DNA of 64,000 bases, taken from an uncultured Phascolarctobacterium sp. (lineage in GTDB: Bacteria; Bacillota; Negativicutes; Acidaminococcales; Acidaminococcaceae). Shown in pieces: positions 35,742-44,392 of the stretch. The notes below the pieces were generated by a model that saw only the letters and a list, made by a program, of their open reading frames with translations, made no database searches and was not told where the DNA came from. The stretch is taken from contig UQZN01000014.1 of NCBI GenBank assembly GCA_900545535.1, positions 1-64,000 of the forward strand. Reading direction: 5' to 3'. The first letter of the stretch is position 1. Each line of letters starts with the position of its first letter. The position numbers and the translations under genes were made by a program.

Positions 35742-36719
35742 ATGCTTCACAGTAAAATCATCAAAAAAATGACGGCCGGCTGCTGCCTGGCCGCCCTCAT
35801 TCTAACTCTTTCCGGCTGCAGTGGCAGTAAATCAACTGCTCCTGCAGCTCAGCCGCCCAGTGAACTTAAAATCACCTACGTCAAATCACCGCTGAATATA
35901 CCTTCGATTATTGACAAAAACCTGCAAACAGTCAGTAAAGAATTTGCCAAAACCAATATCAAAGTTGCTTATCCTGAAATCAATTCCGGAGCCAAACAAA
36001 CCGAAGCCCTGGCCGCCGGCAGTCTTGATATCTGCAGCGCTCTCGGCGGGACCTCTGCTATTTTGGCAGCCTCTAACGGCGTCGATCTGAAAATAGTCGG
36101 CATCTACAGCCGTGCTCCCAAAGCCTTCAATATCATGGCCAAAGACCCAGCCATCAAAACAGCCGCCGACCTGGCAGGGAAAAAAGTTGCCGGTCCTAAA
36201 GGCACGATCCTGCATCAGATCATCATCGCTGCCCTGGCTAAAGAAAAGCTGCAGCCTGACGCTGTTGAGCTGCTGTCCATGGATATCCCTCCCTCTGTCA
36301 CCGCCATGCTGAACGGCAACGTCGACGCCGCCCTCGTTGCTGGTTCAGATGTCCTGCGTGCCCAAAAAGCAGGCGCGCATATCATAACCAGCGGTGAAGG
36401 CCTGGTTGATGCTACGATCGTTATTGCCGCCCGCGGCGAGCTGGTCAAAAACAACCCTGATATTATTAAACGCTATCTGTCCGCGCATCGTGAAAATATC
36501 GCCTATATGAACCGGGAACAGGCAAAGGCCTATGAATTTACTGCTCAGGCCACCGGGCTTGCCCCTGAAGACGTAGCTGTCATGGCTCCCTGGTACGACT
36601 TCGCCCCGGAAATAAAAACAGCTGATATCAAAGATTTGAACGAGACGCAGGACTTTCTTTTAGCGACCGGCCTGCAAAAAAACAAAATCGATCTGACGCC
36701 TTATCTTGTTCAACTTTAA
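35742..36719 (+). CDS. SsuA/TauA-type substrate-binding lipoprotein
   Basis: A 325-residue lipoprotein with lipobox LSGC (about residue 26). The NMT1/SsuA-like fold reads through the binding-domain signatures KAFNIMAKDP, ADLAGKKVAGPKGT and MLNGNVDAAL. It delivers substrate to the permease/ATPase pair. I chose the ATG at 35742, which follows AAGG by 11 nt; a GTG at 35730 lies inside that ribosome binding site. The ligand is unknown, with sulfonates or related organosulfur or nitrogen compounds as candidates. Confidence 0.92.
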   Translation: MLHSKIIKKMTAGCCLAALILTLSGCSGSKSTAPAAQPPSELKITYVKSPLNIPSIIDKNLQTVSKEFAKTNIKVAYPEINSGAKQTEALAAGSLDICSALGGTSAILAASNGVDLKIVGIYSRAPKAFNIMAKDPAIKTAADLAGKKVAGPKGTILHQIIIAALAKEKLQPDAVELLSMDIPPSVTAMLNGNVDAALVAGSDVLRAQKAGAHIITSGEGLVDATIVIAARGELVKNNPDIIKRYLSAHRENIAYMNREQAKAYEFTAQATGLAPEDVAVMAPWYDFAPEIKTADIKDLNETQDFLLATGLQKNKIDLTPYLVQL

Positions 36720-36754
36720 AATAACAGGCAGTTCCTGTAGAACTGCCTGTTATT
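36720..36754 (+). terminator. terminator of the ABC transporter operon
   Basis: A 13-bp stem (ATAACAGGCAGTT arms, 7-nt loop) overlapping the end of the substrate-binding gene by its stop codon. Confidence 0.85.
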
Positions 36755-36758
36755 ACGC

Positions 36759-36792
36759 AAAAGCTCCGACAGCAATAGCTGTCGGAGCTTTT
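36759..36792 (-). terminator. terminator of the nrd operon
   Basis: A 15-bp perfect stem (AAAAGCTCCGACAGC arms, AATA loop) 4 nt after the minus-strand C_GCAxxG_C_C stop, with a T run on that strand. Confidence 0.9.
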
Positions 36793-36796
36793 ATAT

Positions 36797-37204
36797 TTAC
36801 TTCAGACCTTCCCGTTCCACCATCCGGTCTAAAATCTCACCGGCCTTAAAAATAATCAGATTACATTTGATTTCATCGTTCCGGTATTTTGCCTTCAACG
36901 CGGCACAGTCTATTGCTCCCATTTCTTTAGTAAAGGTTTCAATAAATTCCTTTTCCAGTGCTTTGATACGGCCGCTTTCATGCCCGTTGCGTTTTACATA
37001 CAGGCTGCTCAGCACCATAACGCCACCGGTTATGACACCACAACTGCTCTCAACGCCCATCCCGCCGCCGAACCCGGCAGCAAGCTTTAAAGCTTCAGCT
37101 GGCAGCTTCATATCATAAGCCCAGTTAGCACCATAAAGGATCTTTTCGGCACAATTCAAATCCATAGCGCTGCCAAAGCCATCCTGCAACAACTTCAATA
37201 ACAT
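36797..37204 (-). CDS. C_GCAxxG_C_C family redox protein
   Basis: A 135-residue protein with the spaced cysteines that name this family: NCAEKI, ESSCGVITGG, IDCAALK and IKCNLI. Members are thought to bind an iron-sulfur cluster or act in redox chemistry, but none of that is shown here. I start at the ATG at 37204 (GGAGGGG 5 nt upstream). It follows nrdG by 21 nt and shares its terminator, which suggests a link to the anaerobic reductase, for example electron supply. That link is inference. Confidence 0.82.
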   Translation of the reverse strand: MLLKLLQDGFGSAMDLNCAEKILYGANWAYDMKLPAEALKLAAGFGGGMGVESSCGVITGGVMVLSSLYVKRNGHESGRIKALEKEFIETFTKEMGAIDCAALKAKYRNDEIKCNLIIFKAGEILDRMVEREGLK

Positions 37205-37225
37205 TTCTACCCCTCCAAACACATC

Positions 37226-37714
37226 TTATAAATTTACTTCAACGACACTGCCTGACATCCTTGTCGCCGGCAGGTCGATCAAGCGCTGGTTATCAGAACC
37301 ACGAAACGGCAGATCAAGATTGCGCTGCGCCAAAATAAACGGACCGTCAACCAAAACGTCTATTAACTGCAACACTGGCTGCTCCTTTACCTCGTCATAC
37401 AAATAACCTGTATAACACCAAACTGTGAGCTGCGGTCTTTCTCTGCGCACTATCTCCAGAAAATCCACAATCTCTTCTGCCTGCGCCAGCGGATCACCGC
37501 CGCTTAAAGTAATGCCCCGATGCAGCGGCGTCAGCCTGGCAAAAACTTCGTCCGCCAACTGCCGCGGCGTATACGCCGTACCGCCTTCAAATGGCAGCAG
37601 ATCAGGATTATGGCAGCCTTCGCAATGCCGTGGGCAGCCCTGGAAAAAAATCACAGAACGGATCCCGGGACCATCCACGATCGACTCTTCTAAAACAGCG
37701 GCAACTTTGAGCAT
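37226..37714 (-). CDS. nrdG: anaerobic ribonucleotide reductase activase
   Basis: A 162-residue radical SAM activase that installs the glycyl radical on NrdD. Its CX3CX2C ligands are C27, C31 and C34 (GCPRHCEGC), with the DGPGIRSVIFFQGC lead and the TLSGGDPLAQ motif. It lies 12 nt after nrdD in the same operon; GGGGG precedes the ATG. Size is normal. Confidence 0.95.
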   Translation of the reverse strand: MLKVAAVLEESIVDGPGIRSVIFFQGCPRHCEGCHNPDLLPFEGGTAYTPRQLADEVFARLTPLHRGITLSGGDPLAQAEEIVDFLEIVRRERPQLTVWCYTGYLYDEVKEQPVLQLIDVLVDGPFILAQRNLDLPFRGSDNQRLIDLPATRMSGSVVEVNL

Positions 37715-37726
37715 AACAAACGCCCC

Positions 37727-39670
37727 CTATTCAGTACAGCAGGTTTCACGACGGTATTTCTGAGTCAGCGTCTTTTCACAGACAGGGCAATAATCACTGT
37801 CGATAATACCGGTATAGCCGCATTCCTCGCAATAATCGATCGGGAAATTGATGCCGACATAACCGCAGTCACAAGCCAGCATATGCCGCAGCACATCCTC
37901 TACCGCGCCAAGATTGTGTACCGGCGAAGATGCAAATTCCACATAACTGATATGCCCGCCATTAGTAAATTTATGGTATGCGCCCTCTAAACGCATTTTT
38001 TCAAAAGCGCTGATCGGATATGATACCGGCACATGGAATGAATTAGTGTAATAAGCCTTATCCGTAACGCCGGGGATAATACCGTATTCCTTCCTGTCCA
38101 TACGGATGAACCGGCCTGACAGACCCTCGGCAGGCGTAGCAATAAAGCTGTAGTTCAAATCATATTTATCACTCATAGCGTCCACTTTTTCACGCATATG
38201 GCCGATGATCTCTTCACCCAGCTTCTGCGCTTCTTCGCTTTGGGCATGATGGCAGCCCAGCAGTGCGGTCAGCGTTTCAGCCAACCCGATAAAACCAACG
38301 CCAAGAGTGCCATGTTTGATCGCTTCTTCGATCCTGTCATCATTAGCCAGCTTGTCACTGTCCAAATACAAGCCCTGCCCCATTAAAAACGGCAGATCGC
38401 GTACCTTAAGGTTCGCCTGTACTTTATAGCGGTGATAGAGCTGCTCACGCACCAGATCCAGTAAATCGTCCAGCAGATGATAGAAAGTATCGATACTGCG
38501 CTCAGACTTGATCGCCAGACGCGGTAAATTGATCGTAGTAAAGGATAGATTCCCGCGCCCCTCTGTAATTTCAGGCCCGCGGCGGTTCGCAATAACACGC
38601 GTACGACAGCCCATATAGGCTACATCTCCGCCGTAGGGTTTATTAAAGCTGGTATCCATAAAACTGAACGTCGGATTCAAACGCCGAGCAGCCACGGAAA
38701 TAGCCAGCTGGAACAAATCATAGTTAGGATCGCCCTTATCAAGGTTCACCCCGCGTTTAACACGGAAAATAACATTCGGGAAAATAGGATTCTCGCCACG
38801 CCCCAAGCCTCTGCCATAAGCTTTCAGCAAATTACGGGTCACCTTGCGTCCATTTTCAGAAGTATCCAGACCCAGATTCAAACTCGAAAACGGCACCTGC
38901 GCACCGGCGCGGGAATGCATACTGTTCAAATTATAAACAAGCGCTTCCATCGCCTGGAACACTTCTTCCTCAGAAGCGCCTTCCATAAACGGAGCCATGT
39001 CCGTATCAAAATAGCCAAACGACTGGCCGCCGAACATATCATTCTGCGAGCTTTGCAGAATGATCGCCGCCAGGGCAGTCGCAGAGCCTGGACGTCTGGG
39101 CGGACGGATAAAACCATGTCCATTATTGAACCCTTTAGTCAGCAAACGTCCTAACGGGATATTAAGACAATTTAAAGTCTTACCATAAAAATCAAGATCA
39201 TGGATATGGATATCGCCACGTTTATGCGCCGCAGCCATCTCTTCGGGGATCAAACGGTTCAGATAAAACTCCCGGCTGGCTGCCGAGGCGATCTGCAGCA
39301 TTTTTGCAGAAGGAGAATTAGAAATATTAGCGTTATCACGATCGGTTTCCTTCAAAATCTCCGCTACAGTATCCATCAGTTCGCTGCGCGAACTGCGCAT
39401 GCCTGTTCTTCTGGCCCTGTACAGGATATATGATTTAGCTGTACGGGCATGCCCGCTTTCAATCAAAACCTTTTCCACCATATCCTGTATATGCTCAACA
39501 TCTATAGTCTGCCTGTTCTCATTCTTGAGAGCCTTTAAAACACTCAGTGTCAGCTCCATTGCCAGCTGCCTGTCAGCGCCGCCTACGGATTTCGCCGCCT
39601 CAAAAATAGCATCGGTAATCTTGGTTTCATCAAACTCTACAACCCTGCCGTCACGTTTCCGGATCATCAT
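37727..39670 (-). CDS. nrdD: class III anaerobic ribonucleoside-triphosphate reductase, unusual C-terminus
   Basis: A 647-residue catalytic subunit making deoxynucleotides anaerobically. An ATP-cone occupies about 2-95. Active-site cysteines are C168 (LNCLNIPL) and C355 (MGCRTRVI), and the RGNLSFTTINLPRL core is intact. The C-terminal zinc ribbon has C614, C617, C628 and C631. In E. coli and T4 NrdD the glycyl-radical motif (RRVCGYLG-type) follows about 16 residues after the last zinc cysteine. Here the protein ends at that spot as YRRETCCTE. No radical glycine motif appears, and the other frames across the stop do not restore it. It overlaps nrdR by 4 nt (ATGA). Confidence 0.93.
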   Translation of the reverse strand: MMIRKRDGRVVEFDETKITDAIFEAAKSVGGADRQLAMELTLSVLKALKNENRQTIDVEHIQDMVEKVLIESGHARTAKSYILYRARRTGMRSSRSELMDTVAEILKETDRDNANISNSPSAKMLQIASAASREFYLNRLIPEEMAAAHKRGDIHIHDLDFYGKTLNCLNIPLGRLLTKGFNNGHGFIRPPRRPGSATALAAIILQSSQNDMFGGQSFGYFDTDMAPFMEGASEEEVFQAMEALVYNLNSMHSRAGAQVPFSSLNLGLDTSENGRKVTRNLLKAYGRGLGRGENPIFPNVIFRVKRGVNLDKGDPNYDLFQLAISVAARRLNPTFSFMDTSFNKPYGGDVAYMGCRTRVIANRRGPEITEGRGNLSFTTINLPRLAIKSERSIDTFYHLLDDLLDLVREQLYHRYKVQANLKVRDLPFLMGQGLYLDSDKLANDDRIEEAIKHGTLGVGFIGLAETLTALLGCHHAQSEEAQKLGEEIIGHMREKVDAMSDKYDLNYSFIATPAEGLSGRFIRMDRKEYGIIPGVTDKAYYTNSFHVPVSYPISAFEKMRLEGAYHKFTNGGHISYVEFASSPVHNLGAVEDVLRHMLACDCGYVGINFPIDYCEECGYTGIIDSDYCPVCEKTLTQKYRRETCCTE

Positions 39671-40149
39671 TCCTTATCACTCCGATCAACACTTTCATTG
39701 TTTTTCATAATACGCTGTAATTCCTGCATAAAATTATTGACGTCAGCAAACTGTCTATAAACAGAAGCAAACCGCACATAAGCGATCTGATCAGTTTTCT
39801 CTAAATGATTCATGACCGCTTCGCCTATAACTTCGCTCCTGATCTCTGCTTCTCCGCGCATTCTCAGCTCACGTTCGATATGCTCGGCAATCTCCTGGAT
39901 CTTTTCATAAGAGATCGGCCGCTTCTCGAAAGCCTTGATCAAGCCGCTCAAAAGTTTTTTAGCGTCAAATAATTCCCTCCGGCCATCTTTTTTGCTTACC
40001 ATCAGAGGTGTTTCCTCATATTTTTCGTAAGTAGTGAATCTGCGTCCACAATCAGGACATTCACGGCGCCGGCGAATAGAAACACCGTCATCTACCGCAC
40101 GGGAATCGACCACTCGACTGTCACGATAAGAGCAAAACGGGCACTTCAT
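39667..40149 (-). CDS. nrdR: transcriptional repressor NrdR
   Basis: A 160-residue zinc-ribbon and ATP-cone repressor that senses nucleotide pools and controls ribonucleotide reductase genes. The zinc ligands are C3, C6, C31 and C34, and the ATP-cone runs from about 49 to 139. It is coupled to nrdD by an ATGA overlap, suggesting autoregulation of the operon, but I did not find a convincing NrdR box in the upstream 160 bp. Confidence 0.95.
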   Translation of the reverse strand: MKCPFCSYRDSRVVDSRAVDDGVSIRRRRECPDCGRRFTTYEKYEETPLMVSKKDGRRELFDAKKLLSGLIKAFEKRPISYEKIQEIAEHIERELRMRGEAEIRSEVIGEAVMNHLEKTDQIAYVRFASVYRQFADVNNFMQELQRIMKNNESVDRSDKE

Positions 40150-40191
40150 AACGTCACTTCCTTTTACAGCTATATTTATATCAGCGCCTTT

Positions 40192-40219
40192 ATTATATCA
40201 TAACTTTTGCTTTATTCAA
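40192..40219 (-). promoter_or_regulatory. promoter of the nrdR-nrdD-nrdG operon
   Basis: Minus strand TTGAAT (40214-40219), 16-bp spacer, TATAAT (40192-40197), 42 bp before the nrdR start codon. Confidence 0.7.
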
Positions 40220-40274
40220 ACAATATCTTGTGTTTTTTGTTTTATTTCCCGGGAAATTACCCAAGATATAGAAA

Positions 40275-40301
40275 AGCTCCCATTGCAAAGCAATGGGAGC
40301 T
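40275..40301 (-). terminator. terminator of the dcw cluster
   Basis: An 11-bp perfect stem (AGCTCCCATTG arms, 5-nt loop) with a T run on the minus strand, 14 nt after the ftsZ stop. Confidence 0.88.
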
Positions 40302-40314
40302 GAACGATTTTATT

Positions 40315-41460
40315 TTATCCGCGGATCCAAGGCGGAATTTCCGTATCGGAAGTAGGCGGTTTGATAACACCGGAACCATAAGAATTAGCTTGTCCCTGTT
40401 GTGCAGGAGCTGCTGTTTGTTGTTTTTCACTGCTGTGCTGCTGTGCATAGCTGTTATTGTAGCTGGGACGGGAAGCGCCGCGCACTCCGACCGCAGGGTT
40501 TCTGCGTTCAAAGCCTGTAGCGATAACTGTGACACGGATCTCATCTTCCAGTTCCTCATTGATAACGGCACCAAAAATAATATTGGCTTCCGCATCAACT
40601 GCTTCCGTAATAATATTGGAAGCTTCGGTAACATCAAACAATGACAATTCTTTACCGCCGGTAATATTAAAGAGAACACCGCGTGCCCCCTCAATGGAAG
40701 CCTCCAGCAACGGGCTCTTGATTGCTGCTTCGGCAGCCGCACGCGCGCCGCCTTCACCTTTGGCAGTACCAATACCCATCAAAGCAGAACCTGCATCAGA
40801 CATGATCGTTTTCACGTCGGCAAAGTCGGCATTGATAAGGCCCGGCACACCGATCAGGTCGGAAATACCCTGCACGCCCTGACGCAGCACGTCATCGGCA
40901 ATACGGAAGGCATCAAGCATAGAAGTACGGCGATCGATCACCTGCAGCAAACGATCGTTAGGTATAGTGATCAAAGTATCAACTTTATCTTTCAAATTAA
41001 CGATACCATTTTCAGCCTGCGTCATACGACGTTTGCCCTCAAAAGAAAACGGTTTGGTAACTACGCCGACGGTCAAAGCGCCGACTTCCTTGGCACACTC
41101 AGCAACGATATGCGCAGCACCGGTACCTGTACCGCCACCCATACCAGCTGTTACAAACACCATATCAGCACCGCGCAGAGATTCCAGCAGCTGATCTCTG
41201 GACTCCTCGGCAGCTTTTTCACCAACTTCAGGGTTAGCGCCGGCGCCAAGACCTTTTGTCAGTTTTTCACCGATTTGAATACGGTTGGGAGCTTTGGAAA
41301 GCAACAAAGCCTGTGCATCACAGTTTACAGAAATAAATTCCACACCCTGGACACCGGCTGAAATCATCCGGTTGACAGCATTGTTACCGCCGCCGCCGAC
41401 ACCGATAACTTTTATATTGGCTAAATTCTCAAAACTTTTCTCTTCAAATTCTTCAAACAT
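40315..41460 (-). CDS. ftsZ: cell division GTPase FtsZ
   Basis: A 381-residue bacterial tubulin that forms the Z-ring. The N-terminal GVGGGGNNAVNRM, the tubulin signature GGGTGTG (108-114) and the T7-loop region NADFADVKTIM are intact. The conserved C-terminal peptide (TEIPPWIRG) that docks FtsA, SepF or other partners is present. I start at the ATG at 41460, 9 nt after a GGGGGAG site; a longer upstream reading lacks one. It is the last gene of the cluster, 108 bp after sbp and followed by a terminator. Confidence 0.97.
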   Translation of the reverse strand: MFEEFEEKSFENLANIKVIGVGGGGNNAVNRMISAGVQGVEFISVNCDAQALLLSKAPNRIQIGEKLTKGLGAGANPEVGEKAAEESRDQLLESLRGADMVFVTAGMGGGTGTGAAHIVAECAKEVGALTVGVVTKPFSFEGKRRMTQAENGIVNLKDKVDTLITIPNDRLLQVIDRRTSMLDAFRIADDVLRQGVQGISDLIGVPGLINADFADVKTIMSDAGSALMGIGTAKGEGGARAAAEAAIKSPLLEASIEGARGVLFNITGGKELSLFDVTEASNIITEAVDAEANIIFGAVINEELEDEIRVTVIATGFERRNPAVGVRGASRPSYNNSYAQQHSSEKQQTAAPAQQGQANSYGSGVIKPPTSDTEIPPWIRG

Positions 41461-41568
41461 CGTATTGTGCTCCCCCTTATGTATTTGGGTCAAAATGAAA
41501 AATCAAAACCATTGACTTTTTACATTCAACATTAATAGTCTTTTTTCCTGCTTTTTATAAAAATTTTT

Positions 41569-41901
41569 TTATTTTTTCAAAAACAGGTGTCTGATCGCCG
41601 CCAGATTTTGGAAAATGCGCATCCCGAAAATCAGGATACCAACAAGATATAAGTCGATACCCAAAAGCATACCAACATAACATAAAAAAGCTGCCAGTAC
41701 AGCGTTCGTAAAAAATCCGGTAATAAAGACCATATTGTCATAAGAACCTTCCATACTGGAACGAATACCGCCAAAAGCAGTATCCAGCGCCGCCATCAAA
41801 GCGACAGAAAGCATTTTGCCGTATTCAGGCGGTATATAGACCGGAAAATACAGACCGGCACAGATACCGACCGCCAAACCGGCAATGACGTAATAAATCA
41901 T
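41569..41901 (-). CDS. sbp: small basic protein Sbp (DUF1290)
   Basis: A 110-residue membrane protein with three hydrophobic segments (AGLAVGICAGLYFPVYIP; FGGI to NAVLAAFLCYVGMLLGIDLYLVGILIFG). This is the small basic protein found between the DUF881 gene and ftsZ in many Firmicutes. Function is not established. Its ATG overlaps the DUF881 stop (ATGA). Confidence 0.9.
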   Translation of the reverse strand: MIYYVIAGLAVGICAGLYFPVYIPPEYGKMLSVALMAALDTAFGGIRSSMEGSYDNMVFITGFFTNAVLAAFLCYVGMLLGIDLYLVGILIFGMRIFQNLAAIRHLFLKK

Positions 41902-42614
41902 TTTTCTGCCGCCCCCTTCTTCGCATCGGAAGCCTGCTCTTCTACTACTTTTGCATACTCAAAGCTGCGGCGTCCTTTAAAGGCGGGAATCTCAATATCA
42001 TCCGACTGACTTAAATCAGCCTGAATGCCCCAAAATTTAAAGTTCTCCAAAACACCGCCGCGCAGTTTGAGCGCGCTTTCCAGATTATTAGGGTTGCCAA
42101 TGGCCTTTATCTCATACGGCGGTGCCGAACGATTGTTGTTTACCGATAAAGTTGGCCCCGCACAGCGTATCTCACTCATCGCCACGATCCTTTCACCGTT
42201 GATAGCGATAGCTTCAGCACCTGCGGCACGCAGCTCATTGATAACTCTTAGTAAATCATCATCATGGATAATATACAGATTGGGATTTTCTCCAGGCTTA
42301 CTGGCGATCTTACTGTCGTCCAAAACCAGCTTGATCCCCTTGCCACGCATTTCCAGATCACCTGCGAAAGCCTTTAAACGGACTATTTCACTGGCAACGA
42401 CCTCGTCGCCTGCTTTGGCCTGCAATTTTTCCAGTTCTTTAGATAACTCATTTCGTTCTTTTTCTACTGCTTTCAAACGGTCAGACAAATCCTCGGCACG
42501 CTGAATATTGATAGTCTTTTGTCGTTCTGTAGTTTTAAACTGTGTAGCCAACATAAAACCGAGTACGGCGCAAACCAGTGCAATTAAAATTTTTGCATGT
42601 TTGTTCGCAAACAT
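41898..42614 (-). CDS. DUF881 (YlxW/YlxX-like) membrane protein
   Basis: A 238-residue protein with an N-terminal membrane helix (about 7-24), a coiled-coil stalk (about 35-70) and a DUF881 domain with the typical VVNELRAAGAEAIAINGERI and IKAIGNPNNLESALKLRGG motifs. DUF881 genes are division-cluster neighbours of unknown function. It sits between ftsQ and sbp, with GGAGG before the ATG. The C-terminal 30 residues are charged and low complexity. Confidence 0.9.
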   Translation of the reverse strand: MFANKHAKILIALVCAVLGFMLATQFKTTERQKTINIQRAEDLSDRLKAVEKERNELSKELEKLQAKAGDEVVASEIVRLKAFAGDLEMRGKGIKLVLDDSKIASKPGENPNLYIIHDDDLLRVINELRAAGAEAIAINGERIVAMSEIRCAGPTLSVNNNRSAPPYEIKAIGNPNNLESALKLRGGVLENFKFWGIQADLSQSDDIEIPAFKGRRSFEYAKVVEEQASDAKKGAAEK

Positions 42615-42641
42615 TTTATCCTCCGTGTAATTCTCACTGTG

Positions 42642-43412
42642 TTACTGTTTCAATTTAATATATGGCTTCGTAAATGTCAAGTCAATAAATTCAGCTTGTA
42701 TGTTTTTTGCTTTTATTTCATTAAAAACAGTAACAAATAAATTAAGTTTATCCATGATTTGATAAACATCACCCAATAAAATCGGATAACCATACTGCAG
42801 ATAAAACTTAACATTATTTTGCTGATCTACTGCTATTTCCGAGATATGCGCCACCGTATCGCGGTCCAGCTGACTTAAAAATTCCAAAATCATCAAAGCC
42901 CGTTTTTCGCCGATTTTATCGCCAAAATAAATATTGCCGGTAACCACGCCTGATAATATAGGCGCGTTGGCATCCTTGATACCATCGCTGACCTCCATCA
43001 CCACGCCGGTATAATCAACTTTGGCGTAGCCATTATAAGAGCAGGCCAGATATACTGCCGGACGCCGTTCTGTGATCTTCACCCGCATCACACCAGGCCA
43101 GATATACGAAACATCAGCTTTCTCGAACCTTACGTCATGAGTCAGTGCTTTCTTTACCTGCCACGGAGAAATAATAAATAAATTCACAGGTTCCTGCACA
43201 CCTGACATCTGCAGGATATCTTTGGCAGTAACCTTTTCACTGCCTTCGATGTTGATACTGCCAAAGGCAAAGCCAGGCTGACGCACCCACTGCCAGCCTG
43301 CGGCCACTAAAGCAATGCATATTATACAAAAGCAGAGGAAACGCAAAAGGCGCACCCGACGCCTTCTGCGCTCTTTCCGCAAACGTTCACGTGTCGACTG
43401 CACCTTTCTCAC
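42642..43412 (-). CDS. ftsQ: cell division protein FtsQ/DivIB
   Basis: A 256-residue bitopic membrane protein of the divisome: basic N-terminus, one helix (about 23-43), then a POTRA domain (AFGSINIEGSEKVTAKDILQM) and the FtsQ/DivIB domain with RRPAVYL and YTGVVMEVSDG. It stabilises the FtsL/FtsB complex and recruits late division proteins. The GTG start at 43412 is uncertain: a second GTG nine bases downstream is possible, and neither has a strong ribosome binding site. Confidence 0.88.
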   Translation of the reverse strand: MRKVQSTRERLRKERRRRRVRLLRFLCFCIICIALVAAGWQWVRQPGFAFGSINIEGSEKVTAKDILQMSGVQEPVNLFIISPWQVKKALTHDVRFEKADVSYIWPGVMRVKITERRPAVYLACSYNGYAKVDYTGVVMEVSDGIKDANAPILSGVVTGNIYFGDKIGEKRALMILEFLSQLDRDTVAHISEIAVDQQNNVKFYLQYGYPILLGDVYQIMDKLNLFVTVFNEIKAKNIQAEFIDLTFTKPYIKLKQ

Positions 43413-43445
43413 CTCATTTCATTAACATCAACAATATCGAGCTTA

Positions 43446-44390
43446 TTATTTATCGTTTAAAGAAGCCGACAAAAGAATCTTCTCACATAATTCAGGAAAA
43501 GCGATACCTACCGCAGCTGCCGCCTTCGGTACCAGACTGGTAGCCGTCATACCGGGAACCGTGTTCGCTTCCAGCACATAGCCTTTTCCTGCTTCATCCA
43601 GCATCACATCCACACGCGCAACGCCGCTGCAGCCCAAAACTTTGTAAGTTGCGACAGCAAGCTCCTGTACGTATCTGGTCGTCGCTTCATCAAGCGGCGC
43701 CGGCACTAAATATTCCGTTGCACCTTTAGTATATTTAGAATGGAAATCATAAACGCCGGAATGCGGCACGATATTGATAACAGGCAGAGCTACGGTTTTT
43801 CCGCCGTCCTGCATGATCGCAACCGTAAGCTCTTTGCCACGGATAAATTCTTCCACGACGACCTCACGGGAGTAAGCAAAAGCTTTCTGCACGGCAGCAT
43901 CAATATCAGCTTCGTTATCGACGATCTCCACGCCGATACTGGATCCCTGTGTAGCCGCTTTAATAACTACAGGCAGCTTTTGGAAAACCGACATGATCTT
44001 ACTGCGGTAATCAGCAGCTTCACCTTTTACAAAAATCAGCGCCTTCGGAGTAGCGATGCCAGCTGCTTGCAGGATACGTTTAGAAGCCGCCTTGTCCATA
44101 CCCAAAGCACTGGCCAGCATTCCTGAACCCGTATAAGGCATTTCCAGCATCTCCAGTAAAGTCTGCAGCCGTCCGTCTTCACCATACATACCATGCACAG
44201 CGTTAAAAACCACCTTGGCCCCGCACGCTGCCAGCTGTTCTGCCAGTTTTTTCGGTTCCAGATCTATTTCAGCAACATTGTAGCCTTTTTCACGCAAAGC
44301 CCCTGCAATAGCAGCGCCCGTAACCAGCGATATCTCACGCTCAGCCGACGGACCGCCCATTATTACTGCAACAACATCGTTTTTATCCAT
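43446..44390 (-). CDS. ddl: D-alanine-D-alanine ligase
   Basis: Makes the D-Ala-D-Ala dipeptide for peptidoglycan. 314 residues with an ATP-grasp fold. Visible motifs are the N-terminal GGPSAEREISLVTG, KAATQGSSIGVEIV and EEFIRGKELTVAIM. The serine/tyrosine region is YDFHSKYTKGATEYLVPA and the metal site EANTVPGMTATSLVPKAA. The YDF/KYTKG pattern fits a D-Ala-D-Ala rather than a D-Lac ligase. It is 2 nt after murC. Confidence 0.95.
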   Translation of the reverse strand: MDKNDVVAVIMGGPSAEREISLVTGAAIAGALREKGYNVAEIDLEPKKLAEQLAACGAKVVFNAVHGMYGEDGRLQTLLEMLEMPYTGSGMLASALGMDKAASKRILQAAGIATPKALIFVKGEAADYRSKIMSVFQKLPVVIKAATQGSSIGVEIVDNEADIDAAVQKAFAYSREVVVEEFIRGKELTVAIMQDGGKTVALPVINIVPHSGVYDFHSKYTKGATEYLVPAPLDEATTRYVQELAVATYKVLGCSGVARVDVMLDEAGKGYVLEANTVPGMTATSLVPKAAAAVGIAFPELCEKILLSASLNDK

Positions 44391-44392
44391 TA

